From NCBI GenBank assembly GCA_024803745.1, contig JANJXV010000006.1, positions 40,107,501-40,171,500 on the forward strand: a stretch of 64,000 nucleotides of DNA, given 5' to 3'. Origin of the DNA: Megascapheus bottae (Eukaryota; Chordata; Mammalia; Rodentia; Geomyidae). Positions 21,886 to 32,399 of the stretch are shown here, in pieces; positions within the stretch are counted from its first letter, which is position 1; every line of letters begins with the position of its first letter. The translations under genes were made by a program, and so were the position numbers. The notes beneath the pieces were generated by a model. That model saw only the letters and a program-made list of their open reading frames with translations. It was not told the DNA's origin and ran no database searches.

Positions 21886-22965
21886 AATTCATATTTATAT
21901 TCATTTAGGTTTCTTCTCATTCCAAAAGGCACAGTTCCAGTTATTGGGGTTCACTGGTAAATGCATGGGGCAATATGCTCTGTCAGGCCTCCTCCTGACA
22001 CCGGGATATCAAGCAGAGCAAGCAATAAGCAATACAGTGGTGCCCTACAGGGAGTGACTGCTCTCTGCAGTCATCACTTACTCACCCACATGACTGACTA
22101 TAGGAATGGCAGGATCAGAAAATTGTTAGCTTTACAGCAAAGCACATTCAGTAAAGATGTTTAGAGGTGCCAGAGCCAGACTAGACTGCCTTTCCCCACC
22201 TCATCCCAGCCCTACCAGGCCTGAGAAATTACCTGATTCACCTCCAAGGCTCATGTTCAGTTCCCAATCAATGCTTTCAAAGTTCTTGAGCAAGGTTGGC
22301 GATTGGCCAGAAGGCTTCCCACTTGGAACAGATGGCCACACAGCCTCCTGGGAGTCAAGCAAAGTAATAAATACCACCATGATAGAGCAGCAGGGCTGAG
22401 TCTCAATGGGATCTCTGTGTAAGGTGCCCCCAGGAAGCCTGGAGACCAGATGATCCAGAGCCAGGAACCTGTGGAGAGGTGCTGAGCTGAGCCTCTGAGC
22501 ATTAAGAAATTGCATCCCAGATATTTTCCAGAGTTTGCATTTCCTTCTCAGAGGAAGCTTCTAGGGCCTGGGAAGTGGTAATGCCAACGGCAGGACTGTG
22601 GGAGCTGAGATCCTGGGCATCACAGAACTGTATGTGTATATGTATATGTGTGTGAGTCTTTGGCATGGAAAAGTGTGGAACAAAATAAGAGGCATTTATT
22701 CCTCTTCTGTCTATCCTCTAGACAGAATACTTCCTCTATACATCACCTTGATAATAACAATAAGAAATTTAAAACCATGTACTTGAAGATGACCTTGTCT
22801 TTCTGTGCCTGCCATGTGTGGGAGCAGCCTGGCGAATGTCTGCTTCTCTGGTTGGAAGTATAATTTAGTGATCTCTTCCACTGCAAAAATACTGTGCTGC
22901 TGTCTATCATACAATGGCTGCATGATACAGCCATTGTGTATCAGTGATTCAAAAACAATAAAAAT
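21886..22965. other. unassigned sequence with a possible short L1 3' end
   Basis: Mostly unrecognised. 'tatacatcaccttgataata' at about 22738 matches the terminal L1 word of the copies at 4.8 and 14.8 kb, but the upstream L1 landmarks are missing. Confidence 0.4.
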
Positions 22966-23205
22966 CTGGGCACAGGTGACTTACACCTGAAATCCTAGCT
23001 ACTCAGGGAGCTGAGGCCTGAGGAGCATGGCTCAAAGCCAGCCCAGGCAGGAAAGTCCATGAGCCTTTTACCTCCAATTAATCACAGGAAAAAATAGTGG
23101 GGGGGGGAGGGGAATGGAGGTATGGCTCAAGTGCTAGCCATGAGCAAAAGGAGTGAGCACAAGGACAGCACCCAGGCCCAGAGTTTAAGCCCCAGGAATG
23201 GAAGG
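22966..23205 (+). mobile_element. 7SL-Geo SINE
   Basis: Head 'cacctgaaatcctagctact', middle 'aaagccagcccaggcaggaa' and 'gtccatgagcc', Geo tail 'ggtatggctcaagtgctagc' to 'agtttaagccccaggaatgg'. A G run has expanded at about 23098-23110 in the linker. Confidence 0.85.
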
Positions 23206-23895
23206 GGGAGGGTTTAGAGTGGTGGCGGAGGTGGGGGGGTGGAGGGGTGTGAACAAAACATGTTCACAACTCAGGGATGGAAATATCCTTGAGCTTCATA
23301 GGATTATACAAAAACATATATTACAAAGCCCTATTAGATACTATACTGGTTTAACTAAATTTTAGTTTTTAGTTTGTACTGCCCCAAGAAAGATTTGCAA
23401 CCAGCTGCTTCTAGCACTAGCACAAAGGTGTGGTCATCAGAGGTTTCAGGTGGGTGACAATCTGATGCAAATAAGTCAGTTATGCAGACAGGGATACCTG
23501 CCTGCATGCATGGCCTGTAGCCTGACTCCAGAATGTGCTGTGTATGGAATAAAGACACACAACTATTAGTGGAGTTGGGGGCCCTGAATAAAAGAGGCCT
23601 TTCCTTTGAAGTCTGGCCCAGACTTTGTTCTGTTACATGACTTTAAAAAAAGCTGAACTGAAAAATAACATGTATGGTATTAACTTTTTGTTTAAATTTT
23701 TTTCTTAAAAATCTCTGTGCATTGAGAAAGCTATAGAAAGAAAGATACCATAATGTTACATGTTACACTGTTAATAATTATAATCTCAGCTCTAACTAGG
23801 TAAGAGAAGATCACACTTTCATGCATTTCTGTAGCATTTGCCATGGTAAAGAAAGTTTGTATTACTTTTTTAAAGTTGTTTAAAAGGCACAGGCA
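23206..23895. other. G-rich start, otherwise unassigned
   Basis: 23218-23252 is strongly G-rich. The remainder is AT-rich and unrecognised. Confidence 0.45.
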
Positions 23896-24135
23896 TTTTG
23901 TTGCCAGTCCTGAGGCTTGAACTCAGGGCTTGCATGCTGTTGCTGAGCCTCTTTGTGCTCAAGGCTAGTGCTATACCACTTGAGTCACAGAGGTACTTAT
24001 GGATTTTTCTGAGTAGTTTTTGGAAATAAGAGTCTCACAGAATTTCCTGCCTGAGCTGGCTTTGAACTATCATCCTCAGATCCTCAGCCTTCTGAGTAGG
24101 TAGGATTACAGGCATGAGCCACTCGTGCCTAGCTC
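23896..24135 (-). mobile_element. 7SL-Geo SINE, full length
   Basis: In complement the Geo tail is 'tgccagtcctgaggcttgaa' to 'ataccacttgagtcacagag'. The linker is 'ttttggaaataagagtctca'. The 7SL part ends 'aggtaggattacaggcatga'. Confidence 0.87.
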
Positions 24136-24299
24136 AGCTTTTTATTATTTCACTAAAGAATATTAACATTTTATCAAGACAGAAACCAAGGTTGAGCAGT
24201 TTTTCATGTTTGGAAGTCATAGTATCTAACTACTAATATAAATCGCTACCCAGTATGCTTGTTGTAAATTATTATTCTCTACTGCTACTAAAAGTGTAA

Positions 24300-24482
24300 G
24301 CTGAGTGTCAGTTGCTTGTACCTTTAATCCTAGCTACTCAGTAGGCTGAGATATAAGAATCAAGGCTCAAAGCCAGCCAAGAAGCCAAATCCAGAGATTC
24401 TAATTTTCAATTAAAGGCCACAAAGGAATTGTGGCAGCCTTGACCAAAAAAGTGAGAGCTCAAGCCTCTGAGTTCAATCTCT

Positions 24483-24485
<3 letters not shown>
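24300..24485 (+). mobile_element. 7SL-Geo SINE, diverged
   Basis: 'acctttaatcctagctactc' and 'aggctcaaagccagcc' head, then a degraded tail with 'ctctgagttcaatctctagt'. It passes directly into a CA array. Confidence 0.75.

Positions 24486-24529
<44 letters not shown>
24486..24529. repeat. (CA)22 microsatellite at a SINE tail
   Basis: Begins exactly where the preceding SINE's A-rich tail would be. Confidence 0.97.
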
Positions 24530-24531
<2 letters not shown>

Positions 24532-25529
24532 AAGGAAGAAGAGAAAGTATTTGTATAATGCTATGAAACTACATTAGATTCTACATTCACTTACTCACCA
24601 AGTCTTTATACTGAGTACTATACTAATCTTAGGGGATTTTAAAAGTAGAAGGAAGGATAGCATGAAGTAAAATGGTGGAATGGACCAGGGTTTTTGGTGG
24701 AATTTCAGCTCAGTTGCTATCAGAATTGGCATCTCATCTCAGTTGGGTTGGATCTTATAGCTTCATCATGGTACTATATTTCTTTCTATGTCATTTAATA
24801 AAATGTGCTCATGTGGCTTTTTCCTGTAAATTTATCATAGCTGTAATTGTGGGTAGATATCCATCTAGACACTCAAAGAAAATAAACCTTCCAATGAGGC
24901 TTCTAACCACCTTTGAGAATTGCTCTTCTTGACAGGATTTTAAGACCATTCAAATAATTAGTTAGAGACTGGTTCTTCCTGAAGTTGCTAAGAAATCCTG
25001 ATCTATTATTTGCATTACAGTAGAATTTGCTTTTTGAACGTCTACCTGGTACACTGTGATGCTGCCTTAAATGGACATGTGCAGAATCTATATTTATCAA
25101 ATGGCAGCTTCTTCACACTTTTTCAAGCACACAAACATAGAAAATCCTTTACTTATTCCATAGTAAAGAAAGAATCAAGATGTGATACAATGAGACATCG
25201 AATATAAGACCTTGGCCACCACTTTTCCCATAAAGTTCTCTCTTATTCTCCTTCCTTCTCTTCCCTACATCAAATCCATACTGTATTGAGCCCAGTGCTA
25301 AATCAAGGTAAATGAGGCATGACCTATTAAAAAGGAAATGAGTACTTCGAGCCAGGAGGAAATTGCATTCCTGGTTACAAGTCATGGTTTCAAGGCAAGG
25401 TTTATCCTATCACTTTGTTCAATGTCTTTGTGTTTGGGTGGTATGTCTTCCATCATCAAAATACCATAGAAAGTCAGCAAAATAAATTGTGTTTTAGGAC
25501 TATCTACTATTTTTCATGACTCTTTTTTT
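24530..25529. other. unassigned AT-rich sequence
   Basis: No gene or repeat recognised. Short frames at 24672-25385 have no family resemblance. Confidence 0.45.
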
Positions 25530-25966
25530 AAAGATTTTTATTAACGTTGATTTTTACATCATATTTCAAATGTCATGTTTAACAAACAAGTATTCAAGAA
25601 GAGAATCTCTATATACAATCACTGACACAGATTTTAGAACATAATTAAAATTAAGCTGAGGGTTTGTATGTCATAGATACATATCAATCTATGTAATATA
25701 AAATTATGTCTATAGAGTACATAGCCCATCATAGATTTTTATGTCTATGTAGTTATGTTTATATCTCCAAGACCGTGTCCATAACCTTGGGTACCTGAAT
25801 ATTGAGTCATCGCTCTTGTACTGCTTGGATATCCACATATCAAGGAGACCATGTGTCTTTTGTTCCTTTGGTCTTCACTTATCTCACTCAACATAATTCA
25901 CTCCAGCTTCATCCACTTCCCAGCAAATGTCATTATTTTATCTTGTCTGTTGATTATGTACAATTC

Positions 25967-25971
<5 letters not shown>

Positions 25972-26004
<33 letters not shown>
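25972..26004. repeat. (AT)n microsatellite within L1
   Basis: An expanded version of the 'tgtatatata' stretch normally present before 'ccacatttt' in antisense L1 tails. Confidence 0.95.
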
Positions 26005-26007
<3 letters not shown>

Positions 26008-26011
26008 ATTT

Positions 26012-26190
26012 CTGGGCTTGGGCTCAGGGCCTGAGCACTGTCCTTGGACTTTCTCAAGGCTAGAGCTCTACCACTTGAGCCTCAGTACCACTTCTGGCTT
26101 TTTTGTCTACGTATGTGGTACTGTGGAATCGAACCCCGGTCTTCACACATTCTAGGCAAACACTCTACCACTAGGCCAAACTCCCAGCCC
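26012..26190 (-). mobile_element. IDL-Geo SINE nested in L1
   Basis: Complement of Geo ('gggctcagggcctgagcact') then IDL ('tggaatcgaaccccggtctt' to 'aaactcccagccc'). Flanking 'cacattt' copies give only a short target-site duplication, possibly blurred by the AT tract. Confidence 0.9.
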
Positions 26191-26462
26191 AGTACCACAT
26201 TTTTTTGTATCCATTCATCTGTAGTGGGGCATCTGGGTTGCTTTTATCCCTTGGCTATTGTGAATAGTGCAGAGATGAACATGGCTGAGCAGGTGTCCTT
26301 ATCTTTTCCTGAGTTATGTAGATGCCCAGGAGTGGTATGGTGGGATTGTAGAAAAGGTATATTTTCCATTTTTTAAGAAATCTCCAAGCTGCCTTCCAGA
26401 GTGGCTGTACTAGTTTACATTCCCACCAGCAGTGCAATAGGGTTCCTTCAAGACTCTTTTTT

Positions 26463-26665
26463 TTTTTTTTTTTTTTTTGCCAGTCCTAGGCTTGAGCTCA
26501 GGGCCTGAGCACTGTTCTTGGGCTTTTCTCAAGGCTAGTACTCTGCCACTTGAGCCACAGCACCACTTCCAGCCTTTTTCTATGTATGTGGTACCAAGGA
26601 ATCGAACCTGGGTCTTCGTGCATGCTAGACAGGCATTCTACCACTAGGCCAAACTCCCGGCCCCG
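26463..26665 (-). mobile_element. IDL-Geo SINE with 17-bp target-site duplication
   Basis: Complete in complement, with a T run (A tail) at its left. 'cttcaagactctttttt' is present at 26446-26462 and 26666-26682. It inserted just beyond the L1 word 'agtgcaatagggttcc'. Confidence 0.93.
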
Positions 26666-26682
26666 CTTCAAGACTCTTTTTT

Positions 26683-27112
26683 AATGGATCTTTTAATTAA
26701 TGGATATGTATATAGGACTTAAATGATCTGCATAAGCAGGCTCAAGGATCAACGCTTCATAGAAAAAACTATTAACAGAATTCCTTGTATCTTCCAAACA
26801 CCAGCAGATTCAGCATTGTTTCTTCATGTGGAGTGTTAAGGAGGAGATGGGGTTAAGAGCCTGGAACTTACAGATTAAACTATCAGCAATCAGGTCTGAA
26901 AATAGAGTCTGCAAATTGGAAGTGTCATGTAAGCATTTAATGTTAATAATTATCATCATTATAATCAAGATTTAGATGGCCTATCTACTGCTTGCTTATG
27001 CAAAGATGTTTACCTTAGAAATATGCTGCTAATTACTCTGACTTGCAGACTCTGAAGTACATTTATATATGCTCTGCTTTTTTCATGAATATGAATAATA
27101 AAATACCATCTT
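26683..27112. other. unassigned AT-rich sequence
   Basis: No family recognised. Confidence 0.45.
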
Positions 27113-27490
27113 GTTGGCCAGTTTATAATGGCCCTAACTTGGAAACAACTCAAATATCCTACCACCGAAGAGTGGATACACAAATTATAGCACATCTATA
27201 TGATGGAAAGCTAGTCAACAATAGAAATAAGTAGCTACAAATGCACGTCTCAACATGAATGGATCTCAGAAGCATGCTGATTAAAATGTATGTATTTCAT
27301 CATGGCATTTAAGTGAGACTCTAGGCAAAGCAAAGCAAGTCCATCATCAGCAAGACAGATCAGTGGTTGCCTGGAGTTGGGGTGGGAAACTGCCAAGCAA
27401 AGCAGCACCTGGGACCTTGTGGGTGGCAGAAATGTTCTAGGTCATAACTGCAGTGGTAGTCATGAGGGTGGCTGGCATTTACGAAAACCC
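27113..27490 (+). mobile_element. ancient L1M-like 3' UTR, sense
   Basis: 'acttggaaacaactcaaata', 'cgaagagtggatacacaaat', 'catgaatggatctcagaagc', 'agtggttgcctggagttggg' and 'cagaaatgttctaggtcata' follow the consensus order of old L1 tails. Confidence 0.8.
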
Positions 27491-27491
27491 A

Positions 27492-27720
27492 TCACTGGGT
27501 ACATTGCCTTATACCCGTAATCCTAACTATATGGGAGGCTGAGATGGAGAGGATCCTAGTTTAAAGCCAGCCTGGGAAAAAGTTCATGAGACTCCATCTC
27601 AGACAATAAAAGCCAGAGTCCAGTGGTATAGGTCTGTTATCCCAGCCATGAGACAAGCATAAATAGGAGGATTACAGTCCAGGTGGGCCTGAGCAAAAAA
27701 ATGAGACTCTATTTTAAAAG
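27492..27720 (+). mobile_element. double 7SL-type SINE
   Basis: Two 7SL-like units: 'cttatacccgtaatcctaac' to 'catgagactccatctcagac', then 'agtggtataggtctgttatc' to 'aatgagactctattttaaaa'. The tRNA-like third part of this class is absent. Confidence 0.7.
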
Positions 27721-27734
27721 AAAGAAAGTACCTA

Positions 27735-27990
27735 CCTACTCAGGAGACTGAGGTCTAAAGATTGTGGTTGAAAGTGATAAGAATGCTGGCCTTGAGCAAA
27801 AAAGCTCAGGGATGGTGCCCAGGCCCTGATGTGATCTGAGAATCGCAGTTCAAAGCCAACCTGAGCATAAAAATCCACAAGACTCTTATGTCGAATTAGT
27901 TCCCTCCACCCCCCAAAAAAGGAAGCCAGAAGTGGAGCTATGGTAGAGTACTAGCCTCAAGCAAAAAAAGCTCAGTTCAAGCTCCAGAAC

Positions 27991-27992
<2 letters not shown>
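27735..27992 (+). mobile_element. rearranged 7SL-Geo SINE fragments
   Basis: A 7SL and Geo fragment ('acctactcaggagactgagg', 'cttgagcaaaaaagctcagg', 'tgcccaggccctgatg') is followed by another 7SL mid-part ('gttcaaagccaacctgagca') and a Geo tail ('gccagaagtggagctatggt' to 'gctccagaaccagc'). Order and deletions suggest one element inserted in or recombined with another. Confidence 0.7.
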
Positions 27993-28041
<49 letters not shown>

Positions 28042-28057
28042 ACACACACATACACAC
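27993..28057. repeat. (CA)n microsatellite at a SINE tail
   Basis: Starts immediately after the Geo 3' end 'ccagaaccag', so it replaces that element's A tail. Confidence 0.97.
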
Positions 28058-28654
28058 CTTGCCAGGCATCGTGTCTTTGCACACAGTAAGAAGCATGTTC
28101 GGCTGGCCTCTGTCTGTCAGGCTGGTTTCCCGAAACCTTTGAACACCCACGCTTGCGGTCCAGCTCGGCCTGTGACTGACTGACCTGTCTGTGTACTGTC
28201 CACTTCGGAAACAGAAACTTCCCCGGTGGCATGAGAAAGAAAACACCAAACTAATCCTGAAAGGGTAACTTTAAACCAAAGCCCAACTGAGAAGGAGGGT
28301 GGGAGAGAGGCTGCCAGCTGAGGCAGGCCAGAAATAAAAGTCCCATTGTCCTCAGGGGTGATGGCAGCCTCAGGCCCCACCCGCCTGTGGCTGGAGCTGC
28401 GCAGGCTCACACAGGCTGGCTTCTCCTGCCCTCGAGAGTGCATTCCAAAGCAGGCACACTCACCAAAACTCTGCAGCCTGCCACCCATCTCACACAGGAG
28501 GCAAGGGGCTGGCAGAAAGAGGGAAGCTGTGACATGAAAAATCCTAAGACAATAACGGGGCCCACATCAAATCTTCCAGAATGGCCACAACAAAAAGTGT
28601 CCTGGGAGTGGCGTGTCCATGGAAGAAGCCAAGAGGGGGTTTAGAACAAGGGAG
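28058..28654. other. unassigned unique sequence
   Basis: Moderately GC-rich, no repeat recognised. A minus-strand open frame at 28117-28488 (123 codons) has no recognisable family and lacks supporting signals. Confidence 0.45.
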
Positions 28655-28918
28655 ACGCAGGGCACCAGTGGCTTACCTCTGTAATCCTGACATCTGAGCA
28701 TCATGGTTCAAAGCCAGACCAGGCAGGAAAGCCTGAGAGACTCTTATCCCCAATTAACTACAGAAAACGAACAAACAACAACAACAAAAAATCCAGAACA
28801 ACAATGAAAAATAACAGAAATGGAGCTGTGGCTGGCTCAAATGGTAGAGAAGTAACCTTGTCCACAGAGCTCAGGGATAGCACCCTGGCCCTGAGTTCAA
28901 GCCCCAAGAAAGACAGGG
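28655..28918 (+). mobile_element. 7SL-Geo SINE with expanded A-rich linker
   Basis: Head 'ttacctctgtaatcctgaca', middle 'catggttcaaagccagacca', then an enlarged AACA-rich linker (28762-28800), and Geo tail 'gagctgtggctggctcaaat' to 'tgagttcaagccccaagaaa'. Confidence 0.83.
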
Positions 28919-28974
28919 AAGAAGAGGTAAGGTCAGGAGTATTTAAGGACCAGGCCCCCCCCCCCAAAAAAAAT

Positions 28975-29190
28975 GAGTGAGATTTCACATCTCAGTCAGT
29001 AAGCTACGCTGTCTTCTAAGCTACTGAGGAGCCACAGACAGGAGACCGCAGTCCAGGACAGAACACACAAGATCCTCTTTTAAAAATAATTGGAGCAGAA
29101 ACAAAGAGCTAGGGATATGATTCAAGTGGTAGAGCACCTGCCTAGCAAGCACAAAGGTTCGAGTTAAAACCATAATAATATTAAGGAAAA
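28975..29190 (+). mobile_element. older 7SL-tRNA SINE
   Basis: A degraded 7SL-like part ('gatttcacatctcagtcagt', 'cttctaagctactgaggagc') and a well kept tRNA-like tail 'gattcaagtggtagagcacc' with 'tgcctagcaagcac'. The tail lacks the Geo insert, so it is useful for comparing the two tail types. Confidence 0.7.
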
Positions 29191-29427
29191 AAGTAGCAAC
29201 AGGGTAGGTGGGACCAGAAAGTCAGGGGAGACATTTCAGCTTCATTGGAACTAAATTCACATAAGTGCAGGATCAAGCCCAGGGCCTAGAGATTTTAATA
29301 CCTGCAGGTAAACCTCACTCCTGGGCACACAGGCTGCCTAGGAAGCCATTTCCTTAATAAAAATGCCTTATGAGGATGAAAAGCCCCAAGGCAAAGGGGT
29401 TGCTGTTTGTTTGTTGTTTGTTTTTGT

Positions 29428-29656
29428 TTCTTATGCTAGTACTAGGGCTTAAACTCAGAGCCTGGGTGCTGCCCCTTAGCTTTCTTGCTCAAGGCTGGCC
29501 CTCTACCACTTGAGCCACAGCTCTACTTCTGGCTTTTGGGTGGTGGCTAATTAGACATGAGTCTCCCAGACTTTCCTGCCCAGGCTGTGGGTTCCAACTA
29601 CGAACCTCAAATCTCAGCCTCCTGAATAACCAGGATTACAGTCATGAACCGGGCAA
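29428..29656 (-). mobile_element. 7SL-Geo SINE, full length
   Basis: In complement: 'gctagtactagggcttaaac' to 'ctctaccacttgagccacag', linker 'ggctaattagacatgagtct', 7SL part to 'ataaccaggattacagtcat'. The TTTG-rich stretch at 29405-29430 is the tail. Confidence 0.85.
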
Positions 29657-29852
29657 AGGTCTAAAGAACAAGAGTACATAGGCCATTGCCAGCAAAGGCT
29701 GGGTGAGTCAAAAGCCATGGACTCGCTTGCACTCTAACACCAGTTAGGTCAGATCCTGCCGGTGCCATCCCTTCTAGATCTGCTGTCCTGAGGGTCTCTG
29801 AACAGAGGCCCAAACAAGGGGGTCTGCTTGCCTCCTCTCCTCTTGCCATTCC

Positions 29853-29972
29853 ATTCTGGCTTTTTGCTGGTTTGTTGGAAAGAAGAATCTCATAGGCTTT
29901 TCTCCCTCAGCTGGTTTTGAACCAGGCAATCTCCCAAGTAGCTAGGGTAACAGATGTGAACTACCAGTGTCA
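29853..29972 (-). mobile_element. 7SL half of a 7SL-Geo SINE
   Basis: 'tctggctttttgctggtttg' to 'gtagctagggtaacagatgt'. Only the linker and 7SL part are present. Confidence 0.7.
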
Positions 29973-29987
29973 TATGCATACATATAT

Positions 29988-30195
29988 AGGCAGTACTGGA
30001 ATTTGAACCTAAGGCCTTATGTTGGTTTAACTTTCTTACTGGTGCTCTACCACCTGAGCCATCCCTCCAATGCTGCTTTTCGCTGGTTATTTTGGCGTGG
30101 GGGTCTTGTGGATTTTTTTCTACTTAGGTGGCCTCTGACTGAGATCCTGTGACCTCAGCCTCCTGAGTGCTAATGTGAGCCAGTGAGAGCCAGCT
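29988..30195 (-). mobile_element. older tRNA-7SL SINE
   Basis: The complement of a tRNA-like tail ('ggcagtactggaatttgaac' to 'gctctaccacctgagccatc') is joined to a 7SL-like part ('cagcctcctgagtgctaatg'). Confidence 0.7.
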
Positions 30196-30234
30196 ATAGA
30201 GCATACATTTATGTATGTATGTTGTGTATTCCTA

Positions 30235-30415
30235 GAACATCAGACAACAAAGACCACTAGCGATTATCTAGTTCAACCCTCTCATTTCCTCGATTAGAGA
30301 AAAACAAGGCTCAGAGAGACTAAATAAGTCATCTGAGGTCACACAGCTAATCGGTACCAGAGCCTAACTCTTGTGACATGTAACCCAAGCGACTTTTTCT
30401 CCTAAACCATTCTGT
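30235..30415 (-). mobile_element. MIR SINE, antisense
   Basis: 'caaggctcagagagactaaa', 'taagtcatctgaggtcacac' and 'agctaatcggtaccagagcc' are the complement of the MIR core in order. Confidence 0.75.
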
Positions 30416-30479
30416 CTTAAGAATGAGGAAGCATAAATAAAGAATCTGAGGTGTTTACGCAGTCATTATATATACTCTT

Positions 30480-30780
30480 CCTAACCCTTCATTACAGAGA
30501 GGGAAGAACTCGGCTGTTTTAATTGCCACCTGGGAAAGTACTCGGTGATCCCTAACAGTTACATTTTTGACGAGGCCCTGTGGAAGCTGGCCAGAGATCT
30601 AAGGCAAATGGAGAAGGCAGGATGGCCTAATAAAAAGCTTTTTATTTGTAGATGATTATTAAGTGCTCTGTGCTCAGGCTGTTGAGCTTTCGAGTGACTT
30701 TGGGATTGCCGCTTTAACGCTTCAGTGAGCAGAAAATTGGAGAGCAAGAGCGTCAATCATGCAGTTCTGCCAAGCAGCCC
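30480..30780. promoter_or_regulatory. candidate conserved non-coding element
   Basis: Repeat-free, with words such as 'cctaataaaaagctttttat', 'gtagatgattattaag', 'tgggattgccgctttaac' and 'gagcgtcaatcatgcag'. 'cctaacccttcattacag' at its left resembles a splice acceptor, followed by about 50 open codons on the plus strand ending in a stop near 30650. The peptide resembles nothing I know. Confidence 0.35.
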
Positions 30781-30944
30781 CCCCCCCTCCGGCATAAGCA
30801 AATGTCATATGTTACATATTACAAAGCTACCTCAGTTCTCCTCCTGCTGTAGGTTTTGAGGAACCTGAACTATGCTGATCTGCTTTCACCTGAGCCTCTG
30901 GCCCTCTATGTTTGCTCGTCATTTGTTTTGTTAGAGTTGTTCTT

Positions 30945-31252
30945 TTCTAGTTGTACTGTGGTGTGTTTGCTAGTCTATCACTTGAGCCACATCCCTGGTC
31001 ATTTGAATGTTTTTTTAAATTATTATTGAAATCATTTGCTACTTTTTACCCCCAGCCTGGCTGGTACACTCTTATTTATCTTTCCTGCTTAGCTGAGATG
31101 AAGAATGATTGCACACCCCCATGCCAGCTTTTTATTAGCTGTGATGGTATCTCTTAAGAACTTTTTGCCTAGGCTGGCCTTCATTCACAATCCTCCCTAT
31201 GTCCACCTCCTGAGTAGCTAGGATTACAGGATGAGCTACCACACTTGGGTCT
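30945..31252 (-). mobile_element. old 7SL-7SL-tRNA composite SINE
   Basis: The complement order is tRNA-like tail ('gctagtctatcacttgagcc'), a degraded first 7SL unit and a clear second one ('gcctaggctggccttcattc' to 'gtagctaggattacaggatg'). Confidence 0.65.
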
Positions 31253-32311
31253 ATACAGTTCTTTGAAGCTGACTTTCCGTGTGGTAGGCATTTGATCAAA
31301 TGCTGCTCCTAAATTCCATACGGCACACTGCTGGGCAGGATGGTATAGTTCACTGTTGCTCTCTAGGCCTGCAGAACAGTAAGCAGACAGGATTAAGATT
31401 CAGCCAGGAAATTAGTGAAATGCAAATTGTATGGTGGTGGCCGCAGGGCAAGAGGAAAATTGCAGGCCATCGCCTAAAGAGAGAGAAATAGCAGGGTGGT
31501 ATTTTAGAACCTGGCAACAGAGAGCCACCAGACATACTTGGCATCGCCTTAAAAACAACTGTGGCAACCTTGCCACCCCCCCCCAACCCAGCATAATACA
31601 CGAAGAAGTACACAATCCTAAAGACTGAATGAATTTATATAAGGTCAACATGCCCTATAACTCTCACCTAGGTCATTACAGAGAGCGCCCTCTTGTGTCC
31701 ACTTCCAGTCACCCCACCCAGGCAGAGGGAACTGCTAAGCAGCTGCACTATGTCCTAGATAAAGGCCAAGTGGCAACCCAGGGAGAGCTTTTCCAGGTGG
31801 GTTCAAGTTGGAGGAAGAGAAGTGGGAAGCTCCTGGAGCAGGAAGATGAGGAGAGGAGGAGACAGACTACCCTCCTATCCCATGGCAGAGCCTCTGCCCT
31901 GAAGAAACTGGGGGAAGATAAGACAGTCTCCTGGAGTGTCAAGATTCTTGGTCAAGTTTTAAGTGTTGGGCTGTTCCCAAAGGGTTTCTTCTGTTTCTTT
32001 TTTGGTGTTTTGTGGGTTTTCTCTCATTGTAGGCTCTCTGAGTTTTTCCTTATAGTGGTCAACCATCCTGGGGGAGGAGTATGGGTTGTTTTGCTCCATG
32101 GGTTTCCTGTTAGGCGACAAAGTAGGGCCTTGAAATCCTGGCAGCCTCAACACGGAGTTTGGTGGCCAGGAGCCACAACTGGTTTTGCTTAGTTTGCCAC
32201 CTGGCTGCAGTGACTGTCTTGCCCTGAGTTCGACACCGCTTCAAGCAGGTTTTAAATAGATTTCCTATTCTGGCTCTGACTTTGGAGTTGGCTTTCCTCC
32301 AGCATATAGTG
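31253..32311. other. unassigned unique sequence
   Basis: The longest frame here is 187 codons on the plus strand (31629-32192). Its translation has no domain I recognise and crosses T-rich DNA, so I do not call it. Confidence 0.45.

Positions 32312-32395
<84 letters not shown>
32312..32395. repeat. (TG)n-(AG)n compound microsatellite
   Basis: About 30 bp of TG followed without a gap by about 54 bp of AG. It combines an alternating purine-pyrimidine tract with a homopurine tract. Confidence 0.97.

Positions 32396-32399
<4 letters not shown>

Larger units (their letters stand above)
25530..26445 (-). mobile_element. L1 3' UTR, antisense, split by an IDL-Geo
   Basis: 'cactcaacataattcactcc', 'atccattcatctgtagtggg', 'ggctattgtgaatagtgcag' and 'gtagtttacattcccaccag'-type words run in antisense L1 order. 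The SINE at 26012-26190 divides the L1 at 'cacattt', next to an AT tract at 25972-26004. Confidence 0.85.

Noticed and set aside
25802..26376. Frames of 110-117 codons around 26 kb
   Set aside because: They translate antisense L1 joined to an IDL-Geo SINE and an AT tract.
31629..32192. 187-codon plus-strand open frame
   Set aside because: Low-complexity stretches, no domain, no splice or conservation evidence.
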